From the NCBI GenBank assembly GCA_003344405.1, contig NOWV01000070.1, positions 186,001 through 250,000 on the forward strand: 64,000 nt of DNA, in the 5' to 3' direction. The notes under the pieces are model-generated. The model did not search any database. It was not told the origin of the DNA and saw only the letters and a list, made by a program, of their open reading frames with translations. A program made the position numbers and the translations under genes. The number at the start of each line of letters is the position of its first letter. Position 1 is the stretch's first letter. Shown here in pieces: positions 23,801-32,997 of this stretch. The DNA comes from Trichoplax sp. H2 (lineage: Eukaryota; Placozoa; Uniplacotomia; Trichoplacea).

Positions 23801-26041
23801 TGCAGTATAGAACCACACTTGAGTTCAAATCAAGCTCAAGAAACATTAGCAAGAACGGGTTGTCGGCCTCTTTGTGACAGTGTACAGTACTGTACCGTAC
23901 CGTATAGAAGCTTTTGTCTTGTTCGCTTTGTCTTTGTCTTGGCTAAACAAAGGTTTCCGTCGATGATCGACAAGAATCAAGATGGGGGGGCATAGACATT
24001 CCAAATATGGTAATGCTACTGTGAAAAATTCAAGATGATTTCAAAGCCATCTTCAACGATCTTGGTAAAGATGATCAAAGTCCATCATCACGGAGGATGA
24101 TGATGGCGGAAAGGAGTAGGAAATGATTTCCCTCTCGTGTTTGTGCTAGAGGGATTTACTCATAGCAGACGATAGCACCAATGTAGAAGAGAGTCAGACG
24201 ATGCTAACGTAATCATCAAACAATTCTCAGAAATTAAATTAACTACTCTACGGTATGCCTATTATAATGACTGGTGATGATTTTTCAATTGCACTAAACA
24301 ATATCAGAGAAGTAAGAAAAACACCAGGTAGTAATATTCCTTTATCATCAGTAATCATCAAAGTAAAATTAAGGAATGTATTCAATATCGTGGGTAAGGG
24401 AGCAATCATTTCAAATAGGAGTAAATGAAAGTTGTATTTGTCGTATGACGATCCGTGCAAGGAAACGTTTCCTTTGAGGAAAAGCAAGTTTTGAGTACTA
24501 CAACTTTAATGGCATACTTAATTTGAAGCATGGGGGAACAAATAGTTATTGAAGTTGCCAGATCGGACTTCTATTTTTTTAGTATTCACTAATATTGCAA
24601 TAGTGATAGTAAAAAAAAAAGACAGAGTTGAATGACTGCACTTTAAGTACATCCTTAATTAAAGTAGTTTACCAAGACAGCGTAACGTCGGGAAAACTAC
24701 GAAGACGAATGCCATTTAGGATACATTAGGAACTACATTGATCGCCCTTTCACTTCTCTGTTTTACATAGATCAGTGAACAATTTCTACTAACGTAAGGT
24801 AACAGCAATCACTAGAAATATCTAAAGGTATAAAATACGCTATAAGTAGAATAAAATCTTTTCGAAATGATCAGCACATTTTAAGCAGACAAGTACGATA
24901 CGAAGCAATGTTTGAAGGCATTGTCCGGGGAACAATCATTGTAAGAAACGATGGTCTCTTGTGACGCTAGGTAGTTGAAGAAAGTGCTTCACTTATCGTA
25001 AAGCGAACATTATTTCTGCTAACTGATGCCGTAAGAAATTGTCAATTGAACTTGATTAGCTTAACGTAGTTATGCGGCTCGAATAGTGAGTAAATTAAAT
25101 ACGTTGACGAGATGATACAGCAAAATAACAAAGTCACATGGCTACTCCAATGCAAAAGCAAATGTTAGCACTCACTTTACGACCCATCGTCATCGAGTGT
25201 GAAGGTCCATACTCTTCGTTGACTTCCTTTAATAATTTGGCAATGCCATTTTCGTTCATGCCATTGGTAGTTTCGTTACCAAACTCATGTAAGATTTGCT
25301 CTAAGTGAAAAGCAAAATTACCTGGCTTTGCGTTCGTTGTCGCGTTACATACACGATGCCATCCTTTATGAATAACAGTATACACTATAATTAGTGAAGC
25401 TCCAGCGAATGAATGGCTATCGATGGCGCCAGTCCGGTTCAGATTTAGAGCGTTGAATACGTAAGAGGCTGTGGAACACTAGAAAATGTTAATGTTAAGG
25501 AAGAGAATTAGGGGACAGGAAGGATAGACTTGAATATTCAATTGCAGAGTGTGTAGAGGGTGATTTTAGTTTGGTTAACATTAGTACTTTTTGAAGGCAA
25601 TGGACTAAGCCTTCTGTAAGATATAATCTACAGTGTGTTACTATGAGTAGAAGGAACTGATCCAATGTCAAGGTATCAAGACTTTAAATATTAACGAAAT
25701 TTAATGATCGTGACGTTCTTTCTATTTTAGCCAGTACAATTATTTTGTATTTTGCTTTAAAAATGGATCGTTACTGGATAGTAGGAAAGGTAATAAAATT
25801 TAAATTGATAACTTACAGTGGGACATGTCGCTGCACAAGTCCTATTTGGAACCATACGATTAGCCAAGTTATTGACGTCGTTGAAGTTGATGGAGGAATT
25901 GCTAGCAGCCATAATTGATGCTATAACACTGGCAAAGGCTTCATCGCTTTCATGTACATGATCGCTTTCGCTAGCATTAATCGATTTGAAACAAGTTAAG
26001 TAGGTCAATGATACCAACAAGATTATTGTTGCTACTTTCAT
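17882..26041 (-). CDS. ZIP (SLC39, LIV-1 subfamily, ZIP4/12-like) zinc transporter, paralogue B
   Basis: Exons, high to low: 25817-26041, 25176-25478, 22741-23031, 22244-22543, 21792-22119, 21529-21689, 21186-21360, 20922-21091, 20644-20811, 20430-20522 (or the duplicate 19619-19711), 18512-18725 (or 19209-19422), 18185-18372 and 17882-18076. Counting each duplicated exon once gives about 936 residues. Eight exons have exactly the same length as in paralogue A. It has a signal peptide ([15 protein letters not shown]), a Cys/His-rich ectodomain with a true PAL motif (SLSPALVQQ), [10 protein letters not shown] in TM2, HELPQELG in TM5 and a [15 protein letters not shown] final helix. The predicted role is zinc import, as for A. 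The ectodomain includes an HDHDHDH tract and RRKRA, a candidate furin site. Exons 8-12 appear once or more because two assembly gaps interrupt the gene. I infer one real copy of each. The start chosen is the Met directly before the hydrophobic core; a Met nine codons upstream is also in frame. Confidence 0.86.
18254..18987. repeat. Duplicated flank 1a (left of gap at 18988)
   Basis: This stretch matches 19008-19684 almost base for base, apart from about 55 bp present only here in the intron near 18425-18490 and scattered substitutions. It covers part of exon 12, exon 11 and part of exon 10 of ZIP paralogue B. It is probably one haplotype of the same locus. Confidence 0.9.
18988..19007. other. 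Assembly gap (20 N)
   Basis: A run of exactly 20 N lies inside exon 10 of ZIP paralogue B. The same length recurs in all five gaps, so it is a placeholder and not a measured distance. Confidence 0.98.
19008..19684. repeat. Duplicated flank 1b (right of gap at 18988)
   Basis: This is the second copy of 18254-18987. It begins inside exon 12 of ZIP paralogue B and runs again through exon 11 (19209-19422) and exon 10 (19619-19711). Coding differences are minimal, while the intron carries the indel, as expected for two alleles. Confidence 0.9.
19616..20406. repeat. Duplicated flank 2a (left of gap at 20407)
   Basis: This stretch matches 20427-21141. It carries exons 10 (19619-19711), 9 (19909-20076) and 8 (20187-20356) of ZIP paralogue B. 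It has about 76 bp of extra intron sequence near 19812-19890 that the other copy lacks. Confidence 0.9.
20407..20426. other. Assembly gap (20 N)
   Basis: Placeholder gap separating two near-identical copies of exons 8-10 of ZIP paralogue B. Confidence 0.98.
20427..21141. repeat. Duplicated flank 2b (right of gap at 20407)
   Basis: Second copy of 19616-20406. It continues without a break into exon 7 and the rest of the ectodomain exons, so this copy is the one linked to the 5' half of the gene. Confidence 0.9.
23032..25175. other. 2.1-kb intron of ZIP paralogue B
   Basis: This intron separates the second and third exons, the same position as the giant intron in paralogue A. It contains a short GTAC-rich tract near 23880-23905 and no recognisable exon. 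Confidence 0.6.
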
Positions 26042-26989
26042 GTTGAATGTGATATGGTAAAGGATCAAAGTGGCAATTCAACAAGAGAACTATCTGTAAT
26101 AGCGATGATGTAGGAAAAAAAAAGTCGAATGGACAACTATGTCGCCAATTTTGACCAAGATATTGCAATGTGCAATAGTTGAAGATGAAATATCCCTTTT
26201 TTCAGTGTGAGGCAGCTCCCCTGAGTTGTATGTTGATCAATGATTTTGATGGAATTACGTGAATTGCTTGCTTCTACTGCTCTATATTCTATTGGATACG
26301 GTACGGTATTAGTAACAAGAACCTGGATCCTATTAATTCTGCAGTATCATATCATAACAGTATTGTTGGATTAACTGACATCCACTTTGAGGTCACGCAG
26401 TTAATGTTGAAAGAGTAAAGAATGAGGAGAATTGATGGAAAATCAAGATTGACATGAAGAATTTCTTTGTTAACAGTATCAGCTTTTGAACGAGTTGTAC
26501 TTTCTAGGTTGGTGGGTGCAAAGATTTTGACCAGGTTTTGATTGGACGTGGACTGGCGCAGTAGGCCAACGTCATCTCGTGCTTCTGTACCATCCTGTGA
26601 CTGTTGGTACTGTACTGTCCAACTCATGCAACGTTACGATGGCATGAGCCGACGCGGAGGATGACTTTCTACCATTTGTTATCAGGTGTGTCGAGTGACA
26701 TTGTGTAGAACATATAGAGTGTGCGGTATGTATGCAACACACAGTCAACTTGGCCTCTACTATTGTAAAAACAAAAGCAAACAATCAACTACAAAAAGGG
26801 CGCTGGATTCCGGATCCCGCCCTGTTTAGCTTGTTTAGTGTTGGGTGTTTACTTGGATCTTTTGTTGAATCTCCAAGTACGCTTCACCTTGTCAATTCTT
26901 TTGTCTTGCAAAACACTACACTATGTGTGTATCGATCGGTTACGAATATCCGTAATGATGCGGATCGGTATTATCCGTCCGCGGGCACA

Positions 26990-27085
26990 AAGAACCGTAT
27001 CGTACGGTACCGGACGGTATCGTACCGTATTCGGCGGTATCGTACCGTATTGGACGCTATCGTATTGTTATTGGCAGCGTATCGT
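26990..27085. repeat. CGTACCGTAT-type short tandem repeat
   Basis: Imperfect units built on GGTATCGTACCGTATT recur about every 20-26 bases, with near-palindromic cores such as CGGTACCG. No coding function is apparent. It is related in style to the GTAC tracts elsewhere in the window. Confidence 0.7.
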
Positions 27086-27979
27086 ACAGTACGATGCTGC
27101 ACCTGTAGCTACTACGTGTCATTTTCATCTATTTCAATTCAATCAACTGTCAGTCAATTCAATTTACAGTAATAATAACACGCCGTGACAGGTAGAGGCC
27201 AATTTCCGTTGCTATGCTAGTGCGAAGGTCAGTCAGACAGTTAATTAACGAAGTCTCTACAGTGTCTACGTAGACCCACATCAATAGATTATACAATTAA
27301 TTCATAAAACAGGTGTTCCACCATCAAAATGCTAATAAAGGTTAGCGGATTAGCATCAATATGATAATCACTCCAAATACTCTGTTGGATAGTTTTTTAT
27401 TTCTAATGGTAGCTATGACAAAGGGAAATGGTATTAGAAAGGACTTGCACGATTAAAAGCAAGTTGAAATTTGCAAAAATGACCATCTACGTCGTATTTC
27501 AGTAATTTATACCGCCGTTATACAGTATTGAATTCATTGATTCGCCAAATGATGATTCAGTGTTGAGTCAGCAGAGTTGATGGACATTTCACACCTGTTC
27601 ATACAGTACATTCTCCGACATTAGACGCTGTTGTAATGATAATTATAAAAGCATCTACTGTACTATAGTACAGTACACTGATCTGAAGTATTCACAGTAA
27701 CCTGCTGCTGGAATACGCACTTTGAACTTTAACAGTGCGTACTTTCTAAAACGGCAGGTGCATCTTTCATAATTTTATAACATTTTGTATGGAGATAGAT
27801 CTAAAACCATATTATTCAAATTCTCATAGGAATCGAAGAGACGAAAACAGAAAGCCATACGGCAATTAACTATAGATGGCATGTTAAATAAATAAATTTT
27901 TAGCACGTATCTGTAATTTTCATTAAGACCACAAAATCCAATTTTGCAAATTTTTAAGCTCGATTCTTGAACTTCATTC

Positions 27980-28586
27980 CTACCGAAATTGGTGCGTGCT
28001 TAAGCGGCAGGTTACAGTAATGGTACCTGTACTTTGGACATTGTGTCTCACCTAAATTCGATGTCGTTGAAGTCGGTCGACGATCAAATTTTTTTATTCT
28101 ACCTTTTCCAATTTCAATGTAGCTACTATCCTACTTACCCAACTCAATATCGTTAGGAGGTGTCGCCAATAGGATGCAAAGTGCGAAACAATTCCGGTAG
28201 GACGATGATCCGATCGGATTCCTTCCTACTGGATTTCGTGCTACATTTTAACATTCGGAGTCGTACCGGATAAAACCTTATTTTCGGATTAATCCGATCT
28301 ACCATACAGATCCTAAATATACAGTAAGTGCACTACAGTACCATAGGCCGTACCCTCATGAATGAGTCATAGATTCAGAGTTGTGCGGTGCGTACTGGTA
28401 CATACGGCCTCGAATATGCACCATACGGATTTACAAAGGCTAACGAACAATGTAATTTTTCGGATTAATTTTCGGATTATAATCACTTCAACGATCGGAC
28501 TTCGTACTGGATTCGTATGTCATCCTTTCAAGTCGGATCCGAACCTTTCTCAGGTCTATTCGGATTTCGGAGTGACTTCTCAGTAC
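27980..28586. repeat. Duplicated flank 3a (left of gap at 28587)
   Basis: Near-identical to 28607-29210, with a few substitutions and short indels. It includes CGGAT-rich sequence with palindromes such as CGGATTAATCCG. It ends exactly where the second copy continues into a GTAC tract. Confidence 0.9.
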
Positions 28587-28606
28587 NNNNNNNNNNNNNN
28601 NNNNNN
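28587..28606. other. Assembly gap (20 N)
   Basis: Placeholder gap. The left copy stops at the edge of a palindromic GTAC tract, which probably broke the assembly. Confidence 0.98.
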
Positions 28607-29210
28607 CTACCGAAATTGGTGCGTGCTTAAGCGGCAGGTTACAGTAATGGTACCTGTACTTTGGACATTGTGTCTCACCTAAATTCGATGTCGTTGAAGT
28701 CGGTCGACGATCAAATTTTTTTATTCTACCTTTTCCGATTTCAATGTAGCTACTATCCTACTTACCCAACTCAGTATCGTTAGGAGGTGTCGCCAATAGG
28801 ATGCAAAGTGCGAAACAATTCCGGTAGGACGACGATCCGATCGGATTCCTACCGGATTTCGTGCTACATTTTAACATTCGGAGTTGTACCGGATAAAAAC
28901 ATTATTTTCGGATTAATCCGATCTACCATACAGGTCCTAAATGTACAGTAAGCGCACTACAGTACCATAGGCCGTACCCTCATGAATGAGTCATAGATTC
29001 AGAGTTGTGCGGTGCGTACTGGTACATACGGCCTCGAATATGTACCATACGGATTTACAAAGGCTAACGAACAATGTAATTTTTCGGATTAATTTTCGGA
29101 TTATAATCACTTCAACGATCGGACTTCGTACTGGATTCATATGTCATCCTTTCAAGTCGGATCCGAACCTTTCTCAGGTCTATTCGGATTTCGGAGTGAC
29201 TTCTCAGTAC
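28607..29210. repeat. Duplicated flank 3b (right of gap at 28587)
   Basis: Second copy of 27980-28586. It runs straight on into the GTAC tract at 29205-29290. Confidence 0.9.
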
Positions 29211-30324
29211 TGTACGATGGCAGAACACTACAGTACAGACGTACAGTACTGTGCATACTGTACTGTACTCTAACAGTACTGTACAGTAGCAGCTACCGAT
29301 ATTTCGTGACAACGCTCGCTGCCGATTTCCCGTGTAGGACGTAAAGCTAATTGTAAAATAACTTAATTTTTGTCTGATCTGATGTGAATAGTACTTTATA
29401 AGAAGTAGAGGGGACATTTTATTTATTTTTCTACATCCATTTATTTCGTAAGTTCTGTAGAGTTCAGTATAGTACAATACAATGTACAGTACTGTATAGT
29501 GTACTGTACAGTACTACACACTGTATGTCATCATGTACACTGAGTACAGTACTATACTGTATATACAGTATACTGTACTGGTTGAAAGTTGTTTGGCTAT
29601 AGTGCAGCCTTTACTTCGATCTTTTAAAATCTTCAAGGTATTTCCATTAAGTTTGGCTCAAATTCCACATAAACAGATCGTTACAACCTTAAGCAATCGG
29701 CTCTTGATATTTCTATTCATTTTTACTACATTATGATGTTATTTTATTTCTTTGAAATTCTAATACAAACTAATAGTTATTAATGCATGTACGATTAGCC
29801 AGCATACAGTACAACTCACGCCGTAACATGTAGTGGTAGAGGGGTTAAGCAACGTTTTGCCATTTCGTATGTTATGCAAGTTATTATACCGTTTATACGT
29901 ACAAGTACAGGAGAATTAGAAAGATAATTTATCGATTTGCCATGCATAGCTCTGAAACTGTAGTAACAATATTAAGGTATTGAAAATGATGCCAATTTAT
30001 ATTATATTATCCGTGTACTGTACGGTATAGCATATCATTAAATGCCTTTCGCCATATCAGCTCGTATGCAAATAACGTACGTATGTGGGTGGTATTTAGG
30101 AACTGTTGCTTTTTCTAGCTTTAGGGTAAGCAATAAAGTAGCTACTTAAAACTCATATCAAGAAATACTGTAAATGGACAGACTTGTATATGAAAACGTA
30201 TTGTCAACCTAACGACAGTCTTTCATGGTTCTCTGGTATGTACTGTACAGTATTTTAGATTCTGCAGACGGTGTAATTATAATATGCAAAATCGATGGCT
30301 ACGCCCTTGCCTGCGGGTTGTACG
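29044..30324. repeat. Duplicated flank 4a (left of gap at 30325)
   Basis: Matches 30345-31506 overall but with large indels. About 250 bp at roughly 29850-30098 are present only here, and about 200 bp near 30790-30991 are present only in the other copy. GTAC tracts differ in length between the copies. Confidence 0.88.
29205..29290. repeat. Palindromic (TACTGTACAG)-type tract
   Basis: Self-complementary units such as TACTGTACAGTAC are repeated with interruptions. They directly follow the motif TTCGGAGTGACTTCTC. Similar tracts lie at 29476-29580, 30525-30560, 30745-30790 and 52880-53080. They can fold into hairpins and probably caused the nearby contig breaks. Confidence 0.8.
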
Positions 30325-30344
30325 NNNNNNNNNNNNNNNNNNNN
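30325..30344. other. Assembly gap (20 N)
   Basis: Placeholder gap between two alternative versions of a 1.2-1.3 kb segment. Confidence 0.98.
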
Positions 30345-31506
30345 ACCATACGGATTTACAAAGGCTAACGAACAATGTAATTTTTCGGATTAATTTTCGG
30401 ATTATAATCACTTCAACGATCGGACTTCGTACTGGATTCGTATGTCATCCTTTCAAGTCGGATCCGAACCTTTCTCAGGTCTATTCGGATTTCGGAGTGA
30501 CTTCTCAGTACGATGGCAGAACACTACTGTACAGTACAGACGTACAGTACGAGTACTGTACATTAGCAGCTACCGATATTTCGTGACAACGCTCGCTGCC
30601 GATTTCCCGTGTAGGACGTAAAACTAATCGTAAAATAACTTAATTTTTGTCTGATCTGATGTGAATAGTATTTTATAAGAAGTAGAGGGGACAATTTATT
30701 TATTTTTCTACATCCATTTATTTCGTAAGTTCTGTAGAGTTCAGTATAGTACAGTACTGTACAGTATACAGTACTGTAATGTACTGTAGAAAAATGCCAG
30801 AGTTTATATAAATACTTTTGACTTTACGTACTAATATTAGTAACTTTAACACCCTTTATGTAGATTTAAATTACATATTTAAATAAAGCATCTTATTTGC
30901 AATAGACTGATACCAAATTTGTCTAATTTGGTGTTGAAATTGTATTTTTATATAACTTCAATCATCGTAAATTTTTTATGAGACACCCTCTGTACTGTAT
31001 ACTGGTTGAAAGTTGTTTGGCTATAGTGCAGCCTTTACTTCGATCTTTTAAAATCTTCAAGGTATTTCCATTAAATTTGGCTCAAATTCCACATAAATAG
31101 ATCATTACAACCTTAAGCAATCGGCTCTTGATGTTTCTATTCATTTTTACTACATTATGATGTTATTTTATTTCTTTGAAATTCTAATACAAACTAATAG
31201 TTATTAATGCATGTACGATTGTACGGTCGGTTCAGCCAGCATACAACTTACGCCGTAACATGTAGTGGTAGAGGGGTTAAGGAACTGTTGCTTTTTCTAG
31301 CTTTAGGGTAAGCAATAAAGTAGCTATTTAAAACTCATATCAAGAAATACTGTAAATGGACAGACTTGTATATGAAAACGTATTGTCAACCTAACGACAG
31401 TCTTTCATGGTTCTCTGGTATGTACTGTACAGTATTTTAGATTCTGCAGACGGTGTAATTATAATATGCAAAATCGATGGCTACGCCCTTGCCTGCGGGT
31501 TGTACG
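30345..31506. repeat. Duplicated flank 4b (right of gap at 30325)
   Basis: Second version of 29044-30324. It carries an insertion of about 200 bp inside the GTAC tract at 30790-30991 and lacks about 250 bp found in the first version. Confidence 0.88.
30789..30991. mobile_element. Copy-specific insertion of about 200 bp, possible MITE-like element
   Basis: This AT-rich block interrupts the GTAC tract of one copy and is absent from the other (29560-29582). It is bounded by GTA on the left and TAC on the right. CAGAG occurs near its left end and CTCTG at its right end, giving a minimal inverted terminal match. No coding frame is present. A small non-autonomous transposon is plausible, but the terminal repeats are weak. 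Confidence 0.4.
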
Positions 31507-31831
31507 TCGTCAAATAACTTGGTGTAAATATTTGACTTTCCGATTTAACAAGCAACAAGGCCAAAGAATTGCCTTGCAGTTCTGATTTTTAATTGGCCTA
31601 CAGGAGCTGTATTGTACGATTGCCTATAGCTCAATTGATTGCTTGAGAGCTAAACTGGTTCGTTACGGATGCATTAAATATATCTGTAAAACAACTATTT
31701 CCACGCTCTTGCAAGTTGCAACCCAGCAATTGTGCATATGTATATGATTAAAAGGAATACAGTGCTAGTGTCGGGTAAGAATATCCTGAAATGATTTTAA
31801 CAAGATTCAAAGATTTACTTTAATGCCTGAA
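31328..31831. repeat. Duplicated flank 5a (left of gap at 31832)
   Basis: A 504-bp segment matching 31852-32355 at nearly every position and with the same length. It is another unmerged overlap. Confidence 0.92.
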
Positions 31832-31851
31832 NNNNNNNNNNNNNNNNNNNN
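31832..31851. other. Assembly gap (20 N)
   Basis: Placeholder gap between two near-identical 504-bp copies. Confidence 0.98.
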
Positions 31852-32355
31852 TTAAAACTCATATCAAGAAATACTGTAAATGGACAGACTTGTATATGAA
31901 AACGTATTGTCAACCTAACGACAGTCTTTCATGGTTCTCTGGTATGTACTGTACAGTATTTTAGATTCTGCAGACGGTGTAATTATAATATGCAAAATCG
32001 ATGGCTACGCCCTTGCCTGCGGGTTGTACGTCGTCAAATAACTTGGTGTAAATATTTGACTTTCCGATTTAACAAGCAACAAGGCCAAAGAATTGCCTTG
32101 CAGTTCTGATTTTTAATTGGCCTACAGGAGCTGTATTGTACGATTGCCTATAGCTCAATTGATTGCTTGAGAGCTAAACTGGTTCGTTACGGATGCATTA
32201 AATATATCTGTAAAACAACTATTTCCACGCTCTTGCAAGTTGCAACCCAGCAATTGTGCATATGTATATGATTAAAAGGAATACAGTGCTAGTGTCGGGT
32301 AAGAATATCCTGAAATGATTTTAACAAGATTCAAAGATTTACTTTAATGCCTGAA
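31852..32355. repeat. Duplicated flank 5b (right of gap at 31832)
   Basis: Second copy of 31328-31831, continuing into unique sequence on the right. Confidence 0.92.
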
Positions 32356-32997
32356 TGTGTATCGGATCATATATCATCATTCTGTAACAGTAGGCACCAT
32401 AGTATTGACGGCATAGTCAAAGAGTTTTACCAAAATAGTGCTAGTTATTAACAATCTGAATCCACTTGCATAGGATAACGCTCAACTAGTACCAAGCCGA
32501 TTAATGGGCGATTTAATTAATGAATAATATTTAAAAAATATGTAGAAAATTATGCTACGTAACTGCCCATTCACCAGTGATAACCTGTCATCTATTGCAT
32601 TGCCGTACGTTACGGATATTACAACTGTAAATCAAGGACTGAATGTAATTATACCACATTGTGAATACATTTACTATTTATTATTTTAAAGAATTAATCA
32701 ACAAATCAAATAAAAAAAAATACAAACTTGTAAACGAACAAATACGGTGTCAATTTATCTGGATATCATTACATGAAATTTTGTCTTGCATTTGCGTTGA
32801 AACGAAATACAGTAACATGTTAGTTTAGAACTGGATACGGCGATGGAGATCGCCAATAACAATTATCAAGTTTAGGGGTGATTAACACCGTTTGTGTATG
32901 CCAAAATTAGAACTGAAGATCGAATTGTAATGCAATTGGCAATGGATATAATCATTACCATGGGTTACGTAACGCCCAACGATTATTGAGAACTTAC

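Larger units (their letters stand above)
26042..32900. other. Gene-poor, repeat-rich region
   Basis: No splice-consistent coding exons were found on either strand over about 6.9 kb. The region holds GTAC-based palindromic tracts, a TACGGTACCG-like run at 26990-27080, CGGAT-rich sequence near 28190-28330, three assembly gaps and their duplicated flanks. Longer frames here come from the repeats or run through N. The left edge should contain the promoter of ZIP paralogue B. Confidence 0.55.

Noticed and set aside
23815-23845. tRNA T-loop-like GTTCAAATC
   Set aside because: It is part of a local palindrome (CTTGAGTTCAAATCAAGCTCAAG-like) without A-box, anticodon arm or acceptor pairing.
23347-24487. 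Frames in the ZIP B intron
   Set aside because: No homology-like motifs and no neighbouring exons on the same strand.
26042-26760. Metal-response elements upstream of ZIP B
   Set aside because: No convincing TGCRCNC match was seen by eye near the start; a motif scan would be needed to claim one.
26572-27188. Overlapping frames on both strands up to 146 codons
   Set aside because: They lie over the CGTACCGTAT repeat and give Arg/Tyr/Val-rich low-complexity peptides on several frames at once.
28362-30586. Open frames of about 95-106 codons (starting MSHRFRV or running through N)
   Set aside because: They recur only because the segment is duplicated at gaps, two run through N, and they have no splice partners or family motifs.
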